A stretch of DNA of 40,063 nucleotides from NCBI GenBank assembly GCA_005790565.1, contig SXUJ01000022.1, positions 1-40,063 of the forward strand. The letters are read 5' to 3'. This DNA is from Planctomycetia bacterium. Its GTDB lineage: Bacteria; Planctomycetota; Phycisphaerae; Phycisphaerales; SM1A02. The notes beneath the pieces were generated by a model. The model saw only the letters and a list, made by a program, of their open reading frames with translations, was not told the DNA's origin and did no database searches. This document shows positions 24,172 to 32,977 of the stretch, piece after piece. How positions within the stretch are numbered: the stretch's first letter is position 1; each line of letters opens with the position of its first letter. Both the position numbers and the translations under genes were made by a program.

Positions 24172-24723
24172 ATGCGCACTCCATTCCGCCTTCACTCGAT
24201 CGCCATGGTGTTCATCGCGACGCTCTCGACGAGTTGCACGATCGCGCCGCCACAGGTCAGCCTGACCGCGATCCGTCGCAGTGCCTCAAGCCCCCAAGCA
24301 AACGCTTATGACTTGGAGTTCTCGTTACGCAATTCCCACCATGATGCGGTGGAGTTGGAGTCCTGGAGTTACAGCGTTTCCGCGCCCGATGGATCGACCT
24401 ACGGCGGAACCTGGGCTGCTCTGGCAGTGCTCCCCGCCGAGACGACGAAGACACTCGTGATTCCTGCGGTTCTTGATGCGACCCCTCAAACCGGCTCTGG
24501 TGCAAACTTGGTGGTCTCAGGTGAAGTCGGCTACCGCGATCCTGGCAACCTTGCGCGATTGCTTCGGCAGATGGGACTCTTGAAGTCTCGGAGCACATTC
24601 ACTGGCAACGCGAGTGTCCAAGATGACATTCGTCCCCAACCGCCGACCGATCGATCAGTGCCTCAAGGTGCAGCTGTACCGGTTACGACACCAATGTCGC
24701 CTGCACCAGCGAAGCAGGATTGA
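24172..24723 (+). CDS. Small lipoprotein, LEA/WHy-like beta domain
   Basis: 183 residues. The N-terminal signal ends in LSTSC with a proper lipobox, so it is probably lipid-anchored on the periplasmic side. The body (ANAYDLEFSLRNSHHDAVELESWSYSVSAPDG, followed by LPAETTKTLVIPAVLD and VSGEVGYRDPG) has the alternating strand pattern of LEA14/WHy-type domains. The Pro-rich tail is probably disordered. The domain call is by pattern only. It lies 160 bp upstream of pilT on the same strand. Confidence 0.72.
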   Translation: MRTPFRLHSIAMVFIATLSTSCTIAPPQVSLTAIRRSASSPQANAYDLEFSLRNSHHDAVELESWSYSVSAPDGSTYGGTWAALAVLPAETTKTLVIPAVLDATPQTGSGANLVVSGEVGYRDPGNLARLLRQMGLLKSRSTFTGNASVQDDIRPQPPTDRSVPQGAAVPVTTPMSPAPAKQD

Positions 24724-24882
24724 GCGGCGCACCTCGCGCGAGCCGCCGACATCGAACGACACTCGAATGATCCTCCGGTCGAGGCGTGATTCTCGCGGCC
24801 AATCGAGTCGATCTTCAAGTGTGCCCAGAGCACGCGCTGAAGCTCGTCCGCCTCAGTTCGTTCTCGCATGCCGAGGGAATCG

Positions 24883-25935
24883 ATGCTCAATGACATTCTT
24901 CGAAAGGCGCATGAACTTGACGCCTCCGACATTCACCTCGTTGCCGGGAATCCACCCACCGCGCGCATCAACACTGTCGTCACGCCCATGGATCTGCCTC
25001 CGCTCAGTGCGGAAGACACACGGCGCATGGTCGCGGATGTGATGACAGCCGAGCAAGCGGAGCAGTTCGCCCGCGCGCGGGACCTTGACTTTTCCTACGA
25101 AATCGCGGGCTTCAAACGCTACCGCGTGAACGCACATTTGCAACGCGGCGTCGTTGGCCTTGCACTCCGCGCCATTCGAACCAAGGTGCCGCCACTCGCG
25201 TCCTTGAATCTACCGGAAGTCATTTCGCGGCTCACCTATCTGCCGCGCGGGCTCGTCCTTGTCACTGGCGACACAGGTTCGGGTAAGTCGACAACGCTTG
25301 CGGCCATGATCCAAGCGATGAACGAACGCTACCGCAAGCACATCATCACGCTCGAGGACCCCGTCGAATACACCTTCGCAAGCGATCGTTGCCTGATCGA
25401 GCAACGCGAGCTCGGTTCCGACATCCCGACCTTCGCAAGCGGGCTCCGCCATGCGCTGCGTCAGGACCCGGACATCATCCTCGTCGGCGAAATGCGAGAC
25501 CTCGAGACCACCGCGCTCGCGATCACCGCCGCGGAAACCGGACACCTTGTGCTCTCCACGCTGCACACCGTCAACGCAAGTCAGTCGGTGGAACGCATCG
25601 TGGACATCTACCCGGCCGGCCAGCAGAATCAAGTGCGATCGATGCTCGCCAACACGCTGCAAGCGGTCGTCTCGCAAACGCTGTTCCGTCGCAAGGATCG
25701 ACCGGGCATGGTTCCGGCCATCGAAGTGCTCCTCTGCACTCCGGCGGTGCGCAACATCATTCGTGAAGCGCGAACCTACGAAATCCCCAATGTGATTGAG
25801 ACGAACCGCGCCATGGGCATGCAGAGCCTTGACAACGCAATCGCCGAACTCTACTTCAATGGCATGATTGCCCGCGAAGATGCCGTGGCGCAGGCGAGCC
25901 ATCCCGACAAGCTCGATCGCATGTTGGCTGCGTAA
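24883..25935 (+). CDS. pilT: Type IV pilus retraction ATPase, PilT family
   Basis: The start is ATG 24883 (MLNDILRKAHELDASDIHL), with GAGGG five bases upstream, preferred to the track's 24868. 350 residues, as expected for PilT. The PAS-like N-domain begins ASDIHLVAGNPPTARI. Walker A is GDTGSGKSTT near residue 129, the Asp box is ITLEDPVEYTF, Walker B RQDPDIILVGEMRD and the His box ETGHLVLSTLHTV. It lacks the GspE zinc site and N-terminal MshEN domain. The C-terminal AIRAG-type motif region reads AVRNIIREARTYEI. In pili, PilT drives filament disassembly; here it heads a second pilin operon. Confidence 0.94.
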   Translation: MLNDILRKAHELDASDIHLVAGNPPTARINTVVTPMDLPPLSAEDTRRMVADVMTAEQAEQFARARDLDFSYEIAGFKRYRVNAHLQRGVVGLALRAIRTKVPPLASLNLPEVISRLTYLPRGLVLVTGDTGSGKSTTLAAMIQAMNERYRKHIITLEDPVEYTFASDRCLIEQRELGSDIPTFASGLRHALRQDPDIILVGEMRDLETTALAITAAETGHLVLSTLHTVNASQSVERIVDIYPAGQQNQVRSMLANTLQAVVSQTLFRRKDRPGMVPAIEVLLCTPAVRNIIREARTYEIPNVIETNRAMGMQSLDNAIAELYFNGMIAREDAVAQASHPDKLDRMLAA

Positions 25936-25945
25936 GGATTCGTTC

Positions 25946-27175
25946 ATGGCGCACTATCGATTCCAATCTCGAACAGCCAAGGGCGAACTCCACGCTGGCG
26001 TGCTCGTCGCGGAAAACGCGACGGCCGCCGCAAGCCTCATTCGCGGCCGCGGTGAATTCATCGTGCAACTTGTCCCGACTGCCAACAAGGACGGCGAAGA
26101 AACCACGCTCTCCGCCATTCTCAATTACAGCAGTGGTCCATCGGCGAAGGACATTCTCGACTTCACAACCCAACTCGCAGTGATGATTCGCGCTGGCATC
26201 TCCATTCGCGCGGCGCTCGAAGGCATCGCGGAGCAGACCACGAATCCGAAGTTCAAGCGCATGCTCTCTCAAATCCGTTCGGATGTAGAAAGCGGAAAGA
26301 GCTTCAGTGATGCCATCGCGCGCTACCCGAAACTCTTTGGCCCGCTCTATGTGCACATGGTGCGCGCGTCGGAAATGTCCGGCTCGTTCGCGAAGATGCT
26401 TGACCGCATTGCGGGGTACCTCGGGCAAGAAATCGAAACGCGCAAGATGGTGATCGGCGCGAGCATCTATCCAGGCATCATCGCGCTCATGGCGATTGGA
26501 ACCACGATCTTTCTCCTCACTTTCGTCCTCCCGCAATTCGCGGGCGTCTTCAAGGGCAAGGAAGACGCGCTGCCTGGTCCAACGCGCTTCCTCATGAGTC
26601 TCTCCGCGTTCATGGTGCAGTACTGGTGGATTCTCGTGCTTGTGGGCGGAGGAGCCATCGCGAGTTTCCTCGCGTTCATCAGGACAGAGGTTGGCGGCAA
26701 TTGGTGGGATCGTTTCAAGATCAGCATGCCGATCCTCCGTCGCATGTTTCGAGCGCTCTACATCAGCCGTGGTCTCCACACTATGGGCGAGCTACTCAAC
26801 GCAGGCGTGCCGATGCTCGACACCCTGCAAATCACCGCGGATGTCAGCGGAAATCGGCATTACCGCCGGCTCTGGCGAAGCGTTTCGTCTGCCGTCCGAC
26901 AGGGCAAGAAAGTGCAATCGCAATTGCAGAAGACAACCTTACTGCCCCGTGCGGTCATCCAGATGGTCGGCGCGGGCGAAGAATCCGGACGCCTTGGCGA
27001 AACCCTCGATGAGATTTCGCATTACTACGCGAAGGCGCTCAAAGACGCCATCAAGTCAGTGACCGGCATGATCGAGCCACTCATGATCGTCGTCATGGGC
27101 GGCGTCGTCGGCTTCATCGCGATGGCGATCATCCTTCCGATCTTCAAAATGTCCAATCTTGTCTCGGGGCACTAA
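25946..27175 (+). CDS. pilC: Second platform protein, PilC/GspF family
   Basis: The start is ATG 25946 (MAHYRFQSRTAKGE), with AAGGA seven bases upstream; the longer track ORF runs back into pilT. 409 residues. Two T2SSF domains are visible (DFTTQLAVMIRAGISIRAALEGIAEQ; ALYISRGLHTMGELLNAGVPMLDTLQI). The membrane spans are IYPGIIALMAIGTTIFLLTFVLPQF, YWWILVLVGGGAIASFLAF and MIEPLMIVVMGGVVGFIAMAIILP. The conserved MVGAGEESGRLGETLDEI is present. It is coupled to pilT (10 bp gap) and to the following pilin gene, so it most likely serves this second filament rather than block 1. Confidence 0.93.
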   Translation: MAHYRFQSRTAKGELHAGVLVAENATAAASLIRGRGEFIVQLVPTANKDGEETTLSAILNYSSGPSAKDILDFTTQLAVMIRAGISIRAALEGIAEQTTNPKFKRMLSQIRSDVESGKSFSDAIARYPKLFGPLYVHMVRASEMSGSFAKMLDRIAGYLGQEIETRKMVIGASIYPGIIALMAIGTTIFLLTFVLPQFAGVFKGKEDALPGPTRFLMSLSAFMVQYWWILVLVGGGAIASFLAFIRTEVGGNWWDRFKISMPILRRMFRALYISRGLHTMGELLNAGVPMLDTLQITADVSGNRHYRRLWRSVSSAVRQGKKVQSQLQKTTLLPRAVIQMVGAGEESGRLGETLDEISHYYAKALKDAIKSVTGMIEPLMIVVMGGVVGFIAMAIILPIFKMSNLVSGH

Positions 27176-27184
27176 GGAATTGGC

Positions 27185-27742
27185 ATGCTGCAACGCAATG
27201 CATCTCTTCGACCTCGACCGACCCGTGGATTCACTCTCATTGAGACGGCACTTGCGACCGTCATTGTGGGCACCGGCGTGCTCGCAATTGTCTCCGCGCA
27301 ACAAGCATTTTTCCTCAAGAACGAATGGTCGACGCACGCTTCCATTGCGGAACGCCTCGGGAACGAGTTCCGCGAAATGACCTGGCGCCTTCCCGCACAC
27401 GACCCCGTCACGGGCACGACTTTCTGGGGACCTGAGCCGGATGAACTCTCGATTGAGGACTACGACGACCTCGATGATTTCGATGGGGAAGGTGGCACCG
27501 GAACCGTTTGGAGTTCTGCAATCGGGAACGGGCCGCTCGCCGCAGCACGCGCAGTCATCACCAACATGGATGGCTGGTCGCAGGAAGTCACCGTCGAATG
27601 CGTCGATCCATTCGACATCGTCGCCGTCGTCGATGACAACGCGACCGACATGATGCGCGTCCTCGTCACGGTGCGATTCCAAGGGGTCGAAGAAGCCACG
27701 CCACGAGAAATGACGCGCGTTTCTTGGATTGCGCCGCGTTGA
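27185..27742 (+). CDS. Prepilin-type protein, PilV/GspI-like
   Basis: 185 residues. AAGGAATT precedes ATG 27185, 9 bp after the pilC stop. The prepilin site is TRGFTLIETALATVIVGTGVLAIV with Glu at +5. The mature part has an acidic insert (IEDYDDLDDFDGEGGTGT) and a beta-rich C-terminal domain (WSQEVTVECVDP, MMRVLVTVRFQGVEEATPREM), as in minor pilins of the PilV/GspI class. Its partners are the following two prepilin-like genes. Confidence 0.85.
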   Translation: MLQRNASLRPRPTRGFTLIETALATVIVGTGVLAIVSAQQAFFLKNEWSTHASIAERLGNEFREMTWRLPAHDPVTGTTFWGPEPDELSIEDYDDLDDFDGEGGTGTVWSSAIGNGPLAAARAVITNMDGWSQEVTVECVDPFDIVAVVDDNATDMMRVLVTVRFQGVEEATPREMTRVSWIAPR

Positions 27743-27811
27743 ATTGGACAATAGTGAGGGGGCCTTCGCTCCTAGGTTTGGAGAGCATTCACCGGAATCG
27801 CGGCGCACACA

Positions 27812-30217
27812 ATGCAAGCTCTACGCAATCCTCTCCCTCGACGCCTCAGACCGCACGCGCGTCTTCAACGCGGCGTTTCGAGCGTGCTTGCGATGCTCTT
27901 TCTTGTGATCTTTAGTTCGCTCGCGGCCGCGATGGCCGTCGTCGCGCAAGGCAATCTCCGGACAGCCGATAGTTCGCTCAAAGTAAGTCGCGCACAAAGC
28001 GCGGCCGAAACTGGCCTCGTGTTCGCCCAGCGGCGAATGATCGCCGAAGCAAATCGCTTTGTCGTCAAGCGCGGCGTGGTCGCGAGTGACTTCGCCGAGA
28101 GATTGTGGAAGGGAAACTGGAGCGCGGAGGACGGCGTCACCGTGAGTCCGCCTGTGGGCTACGCTGGGAACGGAACTCCCGCGAGCCTTGCGGACGCATT
28201 GCGCGATGCCCATGCGGAAGATGGCAGTGCGTTCGCAGTCTCGTTCGGCGACTCGATCCTTCCGCGCGTCCTCGAGGACGGGACGTTGCTCTGTCCGCCT
28301 ATGCGGATGGAAGCGAACAACGATCAACTCTACTTCCGCCTTTCCTATCAACCGGTTCCCAACTCTTCCGACATCCTGATCTCCTGCTCTGGGACGGATG
28401 GCAATGTCTCCCGAAGCGTCAGCATGCGTTGTCGGCTTGCCAAGCGCATTGAATTCGCGGTGCTAAGTCCGAATCGAATCATGGTCGGAAAGAATGTCCT
28501 CATCGATGGCCCGCTGGGTACGCGCTACGGCACAGAGGCGGACGAACTGACGGCAGCGAATGGCGACCCGCTCGTCATGCGAAGTGATTTTCGTTACCTC
28601 ACTGCCTCACTCACGGCCAAAATCGACATCCTGCGAAACGCAGTCATCGCCCATGATGTCGACGGCGATGCGCGACTGCGCCCCGCGCATCCCGAAGAGT
28701 CACAGGGTCTCTCCGCAAACCCCTCCCTTGTCGACCTCGACCAGAATCAGTATGTGGATGAGTTCGATCTCTTCCTGAGCGAGTTTGATACCGATGGTGA
28801 TGGCGGCGTGGTGTGGGATTCGGTGCGCGCCATGGATGCAGGCCTCGGATCCGTCAGCGCGGAGTTCGACAGCGTGGATGCACAACTCGCCCGGTTGATC
28901 GATCGCCGCGCGCCCGATCGCGATGGCGATGGCGATGTCGACGCGAGCGACACACGCCTTGGGTACGACGACGGCGTGCTCAACGGACATGATCTGTACG
29001 CGAAGGTCACAGGCGCACTCGCCTTCGGGGTGACCAAGGATGCGTGGGAACTCGCGGCCGGCGAGCCATGGCGTGGCATCACGGAGGGCGCGGTGAAGAG
29101 TCCGCTCGATGTCTCGCCAGCGAGATTCGAAGTGCCCGCGGATGAACTCCGCATGGTTTCGACGACTGACTTCGCCGGAAGTGCCTCATGGCTCGCGAAT
29201 ACCGCGCAAGGCATTCTCGCGCAGCAGACCACCGCGGGCGTGACGGCCGGGGGTTCGTTTACGCCCCAGAGTTCCGGAAGCTATGAAGCGGTTCCCTTTG
29301 GTTCGATCGCCGCGTATGACTACTTCCAACGACCGGTCTATAGCAACATCACCTTCCGAGATGTGCGCATCCCAAGTGGAACGAATGCACTTTTCGTGAA
29401 CTGCTCGTTCGAAGGCGTGACCTACATCGAAACCACTCCGGGGTGCACCGACATCAATTGGAACTACGCCGGTTCGACGCAGCGAATCGATCAGGGTGGC
29501 GGCTCGTTTGCCTATGTGCCGCGATTCCCCGACATGGTGAGTGCACTCGACGGCAGTCCAGTCGTGGATACGAAGCCGCTGAGTAACTCTCTCCGATTTG
29601 ATGGCTGCACCTTCCTCGGCGCGGTGACCGGCGATGTGCCGAGTGAGTACACGCACTGGCGGAACAAAGTGCAGTTCACGGGAGCAACCCGATTCTTCAT
29701 CGATCCACAGGACCCGGAAGTCTTGCTGCAAGCGGACGGCGCGCAACTCCAAGGAACGCTCGCGAGCTTCAGTGCCGAAGCGCTCGACAACATGCAGCGA
29801 AGTTCCATCTTCCTCCCCGGATGGTCTGTCGATGTCGGTAGCTTCGCGAACGAACAGAACGCAGACCCTGACCTCACTCCGCGTGTGAAACTGAAGGGCA
29901 CGGTCATCGCAGGCGTCATGGATGTCCGCGGAAGCGCGGAAGTGCACGGCACGCTGCTCCTAACCTACCGACCGGCCACGGCGCAGGGGCCACTCTTCTA
30001 CGGTGGCGCGCCGGAAGCCTTCAACACCACACTCGGATACTTCGGCCCACTCGATGGCGACGGCGAGGGGCTTCTGCCGGAAGACGCTGGATTCCTCGGG
30101 TTCGGCGAGATCCGCTTGCGCTACGACCCGGATGCGAAACTGCCCGACGGTATCCCGTGGCCAATCACCGCGATCCCGCAGCGCGACAGCTACCGAGAAG
30201 GCGGAGGTGCGGCGTGA
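27812..30217 (+). CDS. Large PilX/GspK-like protein with EF-hand/dockerin-like motifs
   Basis: 801 residues from ATG 27812. The N-terminus LQRGVSSVLAMLFLVIFSSLAAAMAVVAQ is prepilin-like with G at -1 but without Glu at +5. This is the PilX/GspK pattern; the next helix has the typical SRAQSAAETGLVFAQRRM. Calcium-type loops lie at about 281 (DVDGDARLRP), 308 (DLDQNQYVDEFDLFL), 326 (FDTDGDGGVVW) and 369 (DRDGDGDVDASDTRL). The second and fourth resemble dockerin repeats. The C-terminal half is beta-rich with a parallel-helix flavour (NITFRDVRIPSGTNALFVNCSFEGVTYIE, LKGTVIAGVMDVRGSAEVHGTLLL). It could be the adhesive or calcium-sensing tip of the second filament, similar in idea to PilY1/PilX, but it is not homologous to PilY1 as far as I can see. 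It overlaps the next gene's GTG start. Confidence 0.8.
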   Translation: MQALRNPLPRRLRPHARLQRGVSSVLAMLFLVIFSSLAAAMAVVAQGNLRTADSSLKVSRAQSAAETGLVFAQRRMIAEANRFVVKRGVVASDFAERLWKGNWSAEDGVTVSPPVGYAGNGTPASLADALRDAHAEDGSAFAVSFGDSILPRVLEDGTLLCPPMRMEANNDQLYFRLSYQPVPNSSDILISCSGTDGNVSRSVSMRCRLAKRIEFAVLSPNRIMVGKNVLIDGPLGTRYGTEADELTAANGDPLVMRSDFRYLTASLTAKIDILRNAVIAHDVDGDARLRPAHPEESQGLSANPSLVDLDQNQYVDEFDLFLSEFDTDGDGGVVWDSVRAMDAGLGSVSAEFDSVDAQLARLIDRRAPDRDGDGDVDASDTRLGYDDGVLNGHDLYAKVTGALAFGVTKDAWELAAGEPWRGITEGAVKSPLDVSPARFEVPADELRMVSTTDFAGSASWLANTAQGILAQQTTAGVTAGGSFTPQSSGSYEAVPFGSIAAYDYFQRPVYSNITFRDVRIPSGTNALFVNCSFEGVTYIETTPGCTDINWNYAGSTQRIDQGGGSFAYVPRFPDMVSALDGSPVVDTKPLSNSLRFDGCTFLGAVTGDVPSEYTHWRNKVQFTGATRFFIDPQDPEVLLQADGAQLQGTLASFSAEALDNMQRSSIFLPGWSVDVGSFANEQNADPDLTPRVKLKGTVIAGVMDVRGSAEVHGTLLLTYRPATAQGPLFYGGAPEAFNTTLGYFGPLDGDGEGLLPEDAGFLGFGEIRLRYDPDAKLPDGIPWPITAIPQRDSYREGGGAA

Positions 30218-30801
30218 CGCGCCGAGTCTGCTCCACCGGATCGCGACGGCGTGGGCGCGCGTTCAGTCTGATTGAGATGCTCATCGCACTCTCGATCACC
30301 GGAACGCTCCTCGCGGCCGTGCTCGTTTCGCTCAATGCAAGTTTCATCGCGTATCAAACGACGACTGAACAGGCATCGACGCACACGATCGCACGACTGG
30401 TGATTCACCGCGTGCAATCACTCGTTCGCAACGGACGCGAGTTCGGCCCGATGCCAAGCGATGTGCGCGAACGATTCATCGCCTCCGATGAGATTCAATT
30501 CCTCGACGATCAAGATCGCGTCATCGAGATTCGGCTCGACCGGCAGAATTCGAAGCTCACCTTCTCCGTCGACGGAGGCACCGCGTTCGGCTTCCTTGGC
30601 GGCGTGAGTGGACCAACCACCGAAGCCGGCGACCCCGTTGGCGCTTTCCTCCTTGAGTTTGAAAATGGGCGCACTCTCCGTCGCGCCACCTTCGACCTCA
30701 CGGTGCTCGGCGATGACGACATCAACGTCGAACTCGAAGGCGATCATGTCCAGCCGCTACGACTCGTGGGCAGCACGATGCCACGACGGCTCGCCTGGTA
30801 A
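30214..30801 (+). CDS. Prepilin-type protein, PilW/GspJ-like
   Basis: The start is GTG 30214, overlapping the previous stop (GTGA) and preceded by GGAGGTG; the track start at 30157 lies inside the upstream gene. 195 residues. The prepilin motif is RRGRAFSLIEMLIALSITGTLLAAVLVSL: Glu +5 is present but the residue before Phe is Ala, not the usual Gly. The mature domain (QSLVRNGREFGPMP, EIQFLDDQDRVIEIRLDRQNSKLTFSVDG, FLLEFENGRTLRRATFDLTVLG) is beta-rich, as in PilW/GspJ. Its last 45 bp overlap the convergent polyphosphate kinase gene. Confidence 0.82.
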   Translation: MTRRVCSTGSRRRGRAFSLIEMLIALSITGTLLAAVLVSLNASFIAYQTTTEQASTHTIARLVIHRVQSLVRNGREFGPMPSDVRERFIASDEIQFLDDQDRVIEIRLDRQNSKLTFSVDGGTAFGFLGGVSGPTTEAGDPVGAFLLEFENGRTLRRATFDLTVLGDDDINVELEGDHVQPLRLVGSTMPRRLAW

Positions 30802-32946
30802 GGCGCCCTGCTTGCGCTCCATCTCCTGACGCATGAGCAGCACATGCGGGCCGACTAACGCGGGGCTTGATTCGGGGATGCCGTCCGTCGACGCACGCTT
30901 GTAGACGCCGTCGCTGCCCATGCGCCACTGTTGGCGGCGGTCATTCAAGTGCATCTGGAGCACCTGCCAGAGTCGCTCGCGATGCTCGCGTAACCCAATC
31001 GGCGTTGCACACTCCACACGCGTGTTGAGGTTGCGATACATCCAATCCGCGCTGCCAATATAGAAATCCCCGTCCAGTGGGTCCGCGGCGCCACGACCAA
31101 ACCAGAAAATGCGACTGTGCTCGAGAAATCGGCCAATGGTGGAGAAGACGCGAATGTTCTCACTCAGACGGGGAACCCCCGGGCGCACGCAACAGAATCC
31201 TCGGCAGACGATGTCGACCGAAACGCCCGCGCACGAAGCGCGATAGAGCGCGTCACTAACGCTGCGGTCTTCGAGTTGATTCATCTTCACGATGATGCGT
31301 CCACGCTGCCCCCGCCTCTGCACCTCGACCTCATCCCCGATGAGTTCGATGAATCGTCGTTTCATCGCGACGGGCGCGATGAGAAGTCGCTGATACTCCT
31401 TCTGACGACTCCGCCCGGTCATGTAGTTGAACAGTCCAACGAGATCCTCGGTGATCGCTCGATCAGAGGTCAGAATTCCGACATCCTCGTAGAGCCGAGC
31501 GGTCTTGGAGTTGTAATTGCCCGTGCCGACATGGGCGTAACAACGGATGCCATCTCCCTCTTGCCTCACGACAAGCGCGACCTTCGTGTGCGTCTTCAAC
31601 CCAATCACACCGTACGCGACATGAACGCCCGCATCTTCGAGCTTTCTCGCCCACACGATGTTGCGCGCCTCATCGAATCGGGCGCGCAGTTCCACGAGCA
31701 CCGCGACCTGCTTACCGGCTTCTGCTGCACGAATGAGGCTCGGAATGAAAGGGCTGTCACCACTTGTGCGGTAGAGAGCCTGCTTGATGGCAAGCACCTT
31801 CGGATCCGCTGCCGCTGCTTCGATAAACCGCTCCACTGAATGATCAAAGCTCTGGTAGGGATGGTGCAGCAGAATGTCCTGCTTGCGAATAAGCGAGAAC
31901 ACATCTGCGTCCTCCGCTTCGAGTCCGGGAGGCGCGAGCGGGGTCCACTTGGGCCAATGCAACTCCGGTGCGTCAATGTCCGCAATCTCGTTGAGCACAC
32001 TCCAGTCGAGCAATCCGTCAACCTCGTAGATGTCTTCATCCGTGAGTTCAAGTTCTTCCTCAAGGAATCGCTGCACGCGATCGCCGGCATTGGTTGCGAC
32101 TTCGAGTCGAACGACACGAGCGAACCGTCTCTCTCGAAGTTGTTGTTGAATGAGTTCGAGCAGATCTTCCGCATCTTCGTTGTCGCGTTCCGTCTCCGCA
32201 TTCCGCGTCACGCGAAAGGGCAATACCTTGATGATTTCCATGCCTGGAAACAAATCGTCGAGATTGTGCGCGATGACGTCTTGCAGCGGGACGAATCGCT
32301 TGGAGTTCGCGAACCGAAAGAGGTTGCCGCCGAACTCCGGCACCTTCACTCGCGCGAAGAGTTGCTCACTTTCTCCCGGCCGACGCAACATCACGCCCAG
32401 CGATACGGACATGTTCGAGATGAACGGAAAACGGTGCCCTGGATCGACCGCGAGCGGCGTGAGAATCGGAAACAGATTTCGACGATACCACGCCTCAACC
32501 TCGTTGCGCTCCTCTGCCGTCAATTCACTCCAGCCAAGGAGCTGAATGCCCTGTGCAGCGAGTTCGGGAAGCAAGCTTTCGCGCCACAATCGCTGCGCGA
32601 CGGCGTTCTGCGCAATCGTCCGTTCACGAATGAGCGTCACCTGATCTTGCGGCGAAAGCGGTTCCCAGATCGGGCTCGCGACACCCGCATCAATCTGCCG
32701 CCGCAAGCCTCCGACGCGCTTCATGAAGAACTCGTCGAGGTTGGATCCAAAGATCGCAAGGAATCGCACACGCTCAAGTAAGGGAACATGCGGGTCATCC
32801 GCTTGGGCAAGCACACGGCAGTTGAACTCGAGCCACTGCAAGTCGCGGTTCAAGAACCGTGCGGGGTCATCGAGCCCGATTGGCGTGATGTCGTTGGGCG
32901 CGATCGGCTTGCGCGGGGACATGGATGAGAGGTCGGTGGGAGTCAT
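30757..32946 (-). CDS. ppk: Polyphosphate kinase 1
   Basis: Makes inorganic polyphosphate reversibly from ATP through a phospho-histidine intermediate. The 729-residue length is typical. All parts are present: N-terminal FLNRDLQWLEFNCRVL, NLDEFFMKRVGGLRRQI, the middle RFPFISNMSVSLGV, and the catalytic segment HHPYQSFDHSVERFI. The histidine motifs are GLKTHTKVAL and CYAHVGTGNYNSKTARLYED, corresponding to His435 and His454 of the E. coli enzyme. The C-terminal phospholipase-D-like half has RGFCCVRPGVP and GSADWMYRNLNTRVE. ATG 32946 is used; ATG 32922 is an alternative. It is 31 bp downstream of the QueD-like gene on the same strand, so probably co-transcribed. Confidence 0.96.
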   Translation of the reverse strand: MTPTDLSSMSPRKPIAPNDITPIGLDDPARFLNRDLQWLEFNCRVLAQADDPHVPLLERVRFLAIFGSNLDEFFMKRVGGLRRQIDAGVASPIWEPLSPQDQVTLIRERTIAQNAVAQRLWRESLLPELAAQGIQLLGWSELTAEERNEVEAWYRRNLFPILTPLAVDPGHRFPFISNMSVSLGVMLRRPGESEQLFARVKVPEFGGNLFRFANSKRFVPLQDVIAHNLDDLFPGMEIIKVLPFRVTRNAETERDNEDAEDLLELIQQQLRERRFARVVRLEVATNAGDRVQRFLEEELELTDEDIYEVDGLLDWSVLNEIADIDAPELHWPKWTPLAPPGLEAEDADVFSLIRKQDILLHHPYQSFDHSVERFIEAAAADPKVLAIKQALYRTSGDSPFIPSLIRAAEAGKQVAVLVELRARFDEARNIVWARKLEDAGVHVAYGVIGLKTHTKVALVVRQEGDGIRCYAHVGTGNYNSKTARLYEDVGILTSDRAITEDLVGLFNYMTGRSRQKEYQRLLIAPVAMKRRFIELIGDEVEVQRRGQRGRIIVKMNQLEDRSVSDALYRASCAGVSVDIVCRGFCCVRPGVPRLSENIRVFSTIGRFLEHSRIFWFGRGAADPLDGDFYIGSADWMYRNLNTRVECATPIGLREHRERLWQVLQMHLNDRRQQWRMGSDGVYKRASTDGIPESSPALVGPHVLLMRQEMERKQGALPGEPSWHRAAHES

Positions 32947-32977
32947 GGAGCGTTCAAGAAGCGTGAGCGAACGAAAC

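Noticed and set aside
31840-32781. Plus-strand 313-residue ORF opposite ppk
   Set aside because: Shadow of the polyphosphate kinase frame; no domain pattern.
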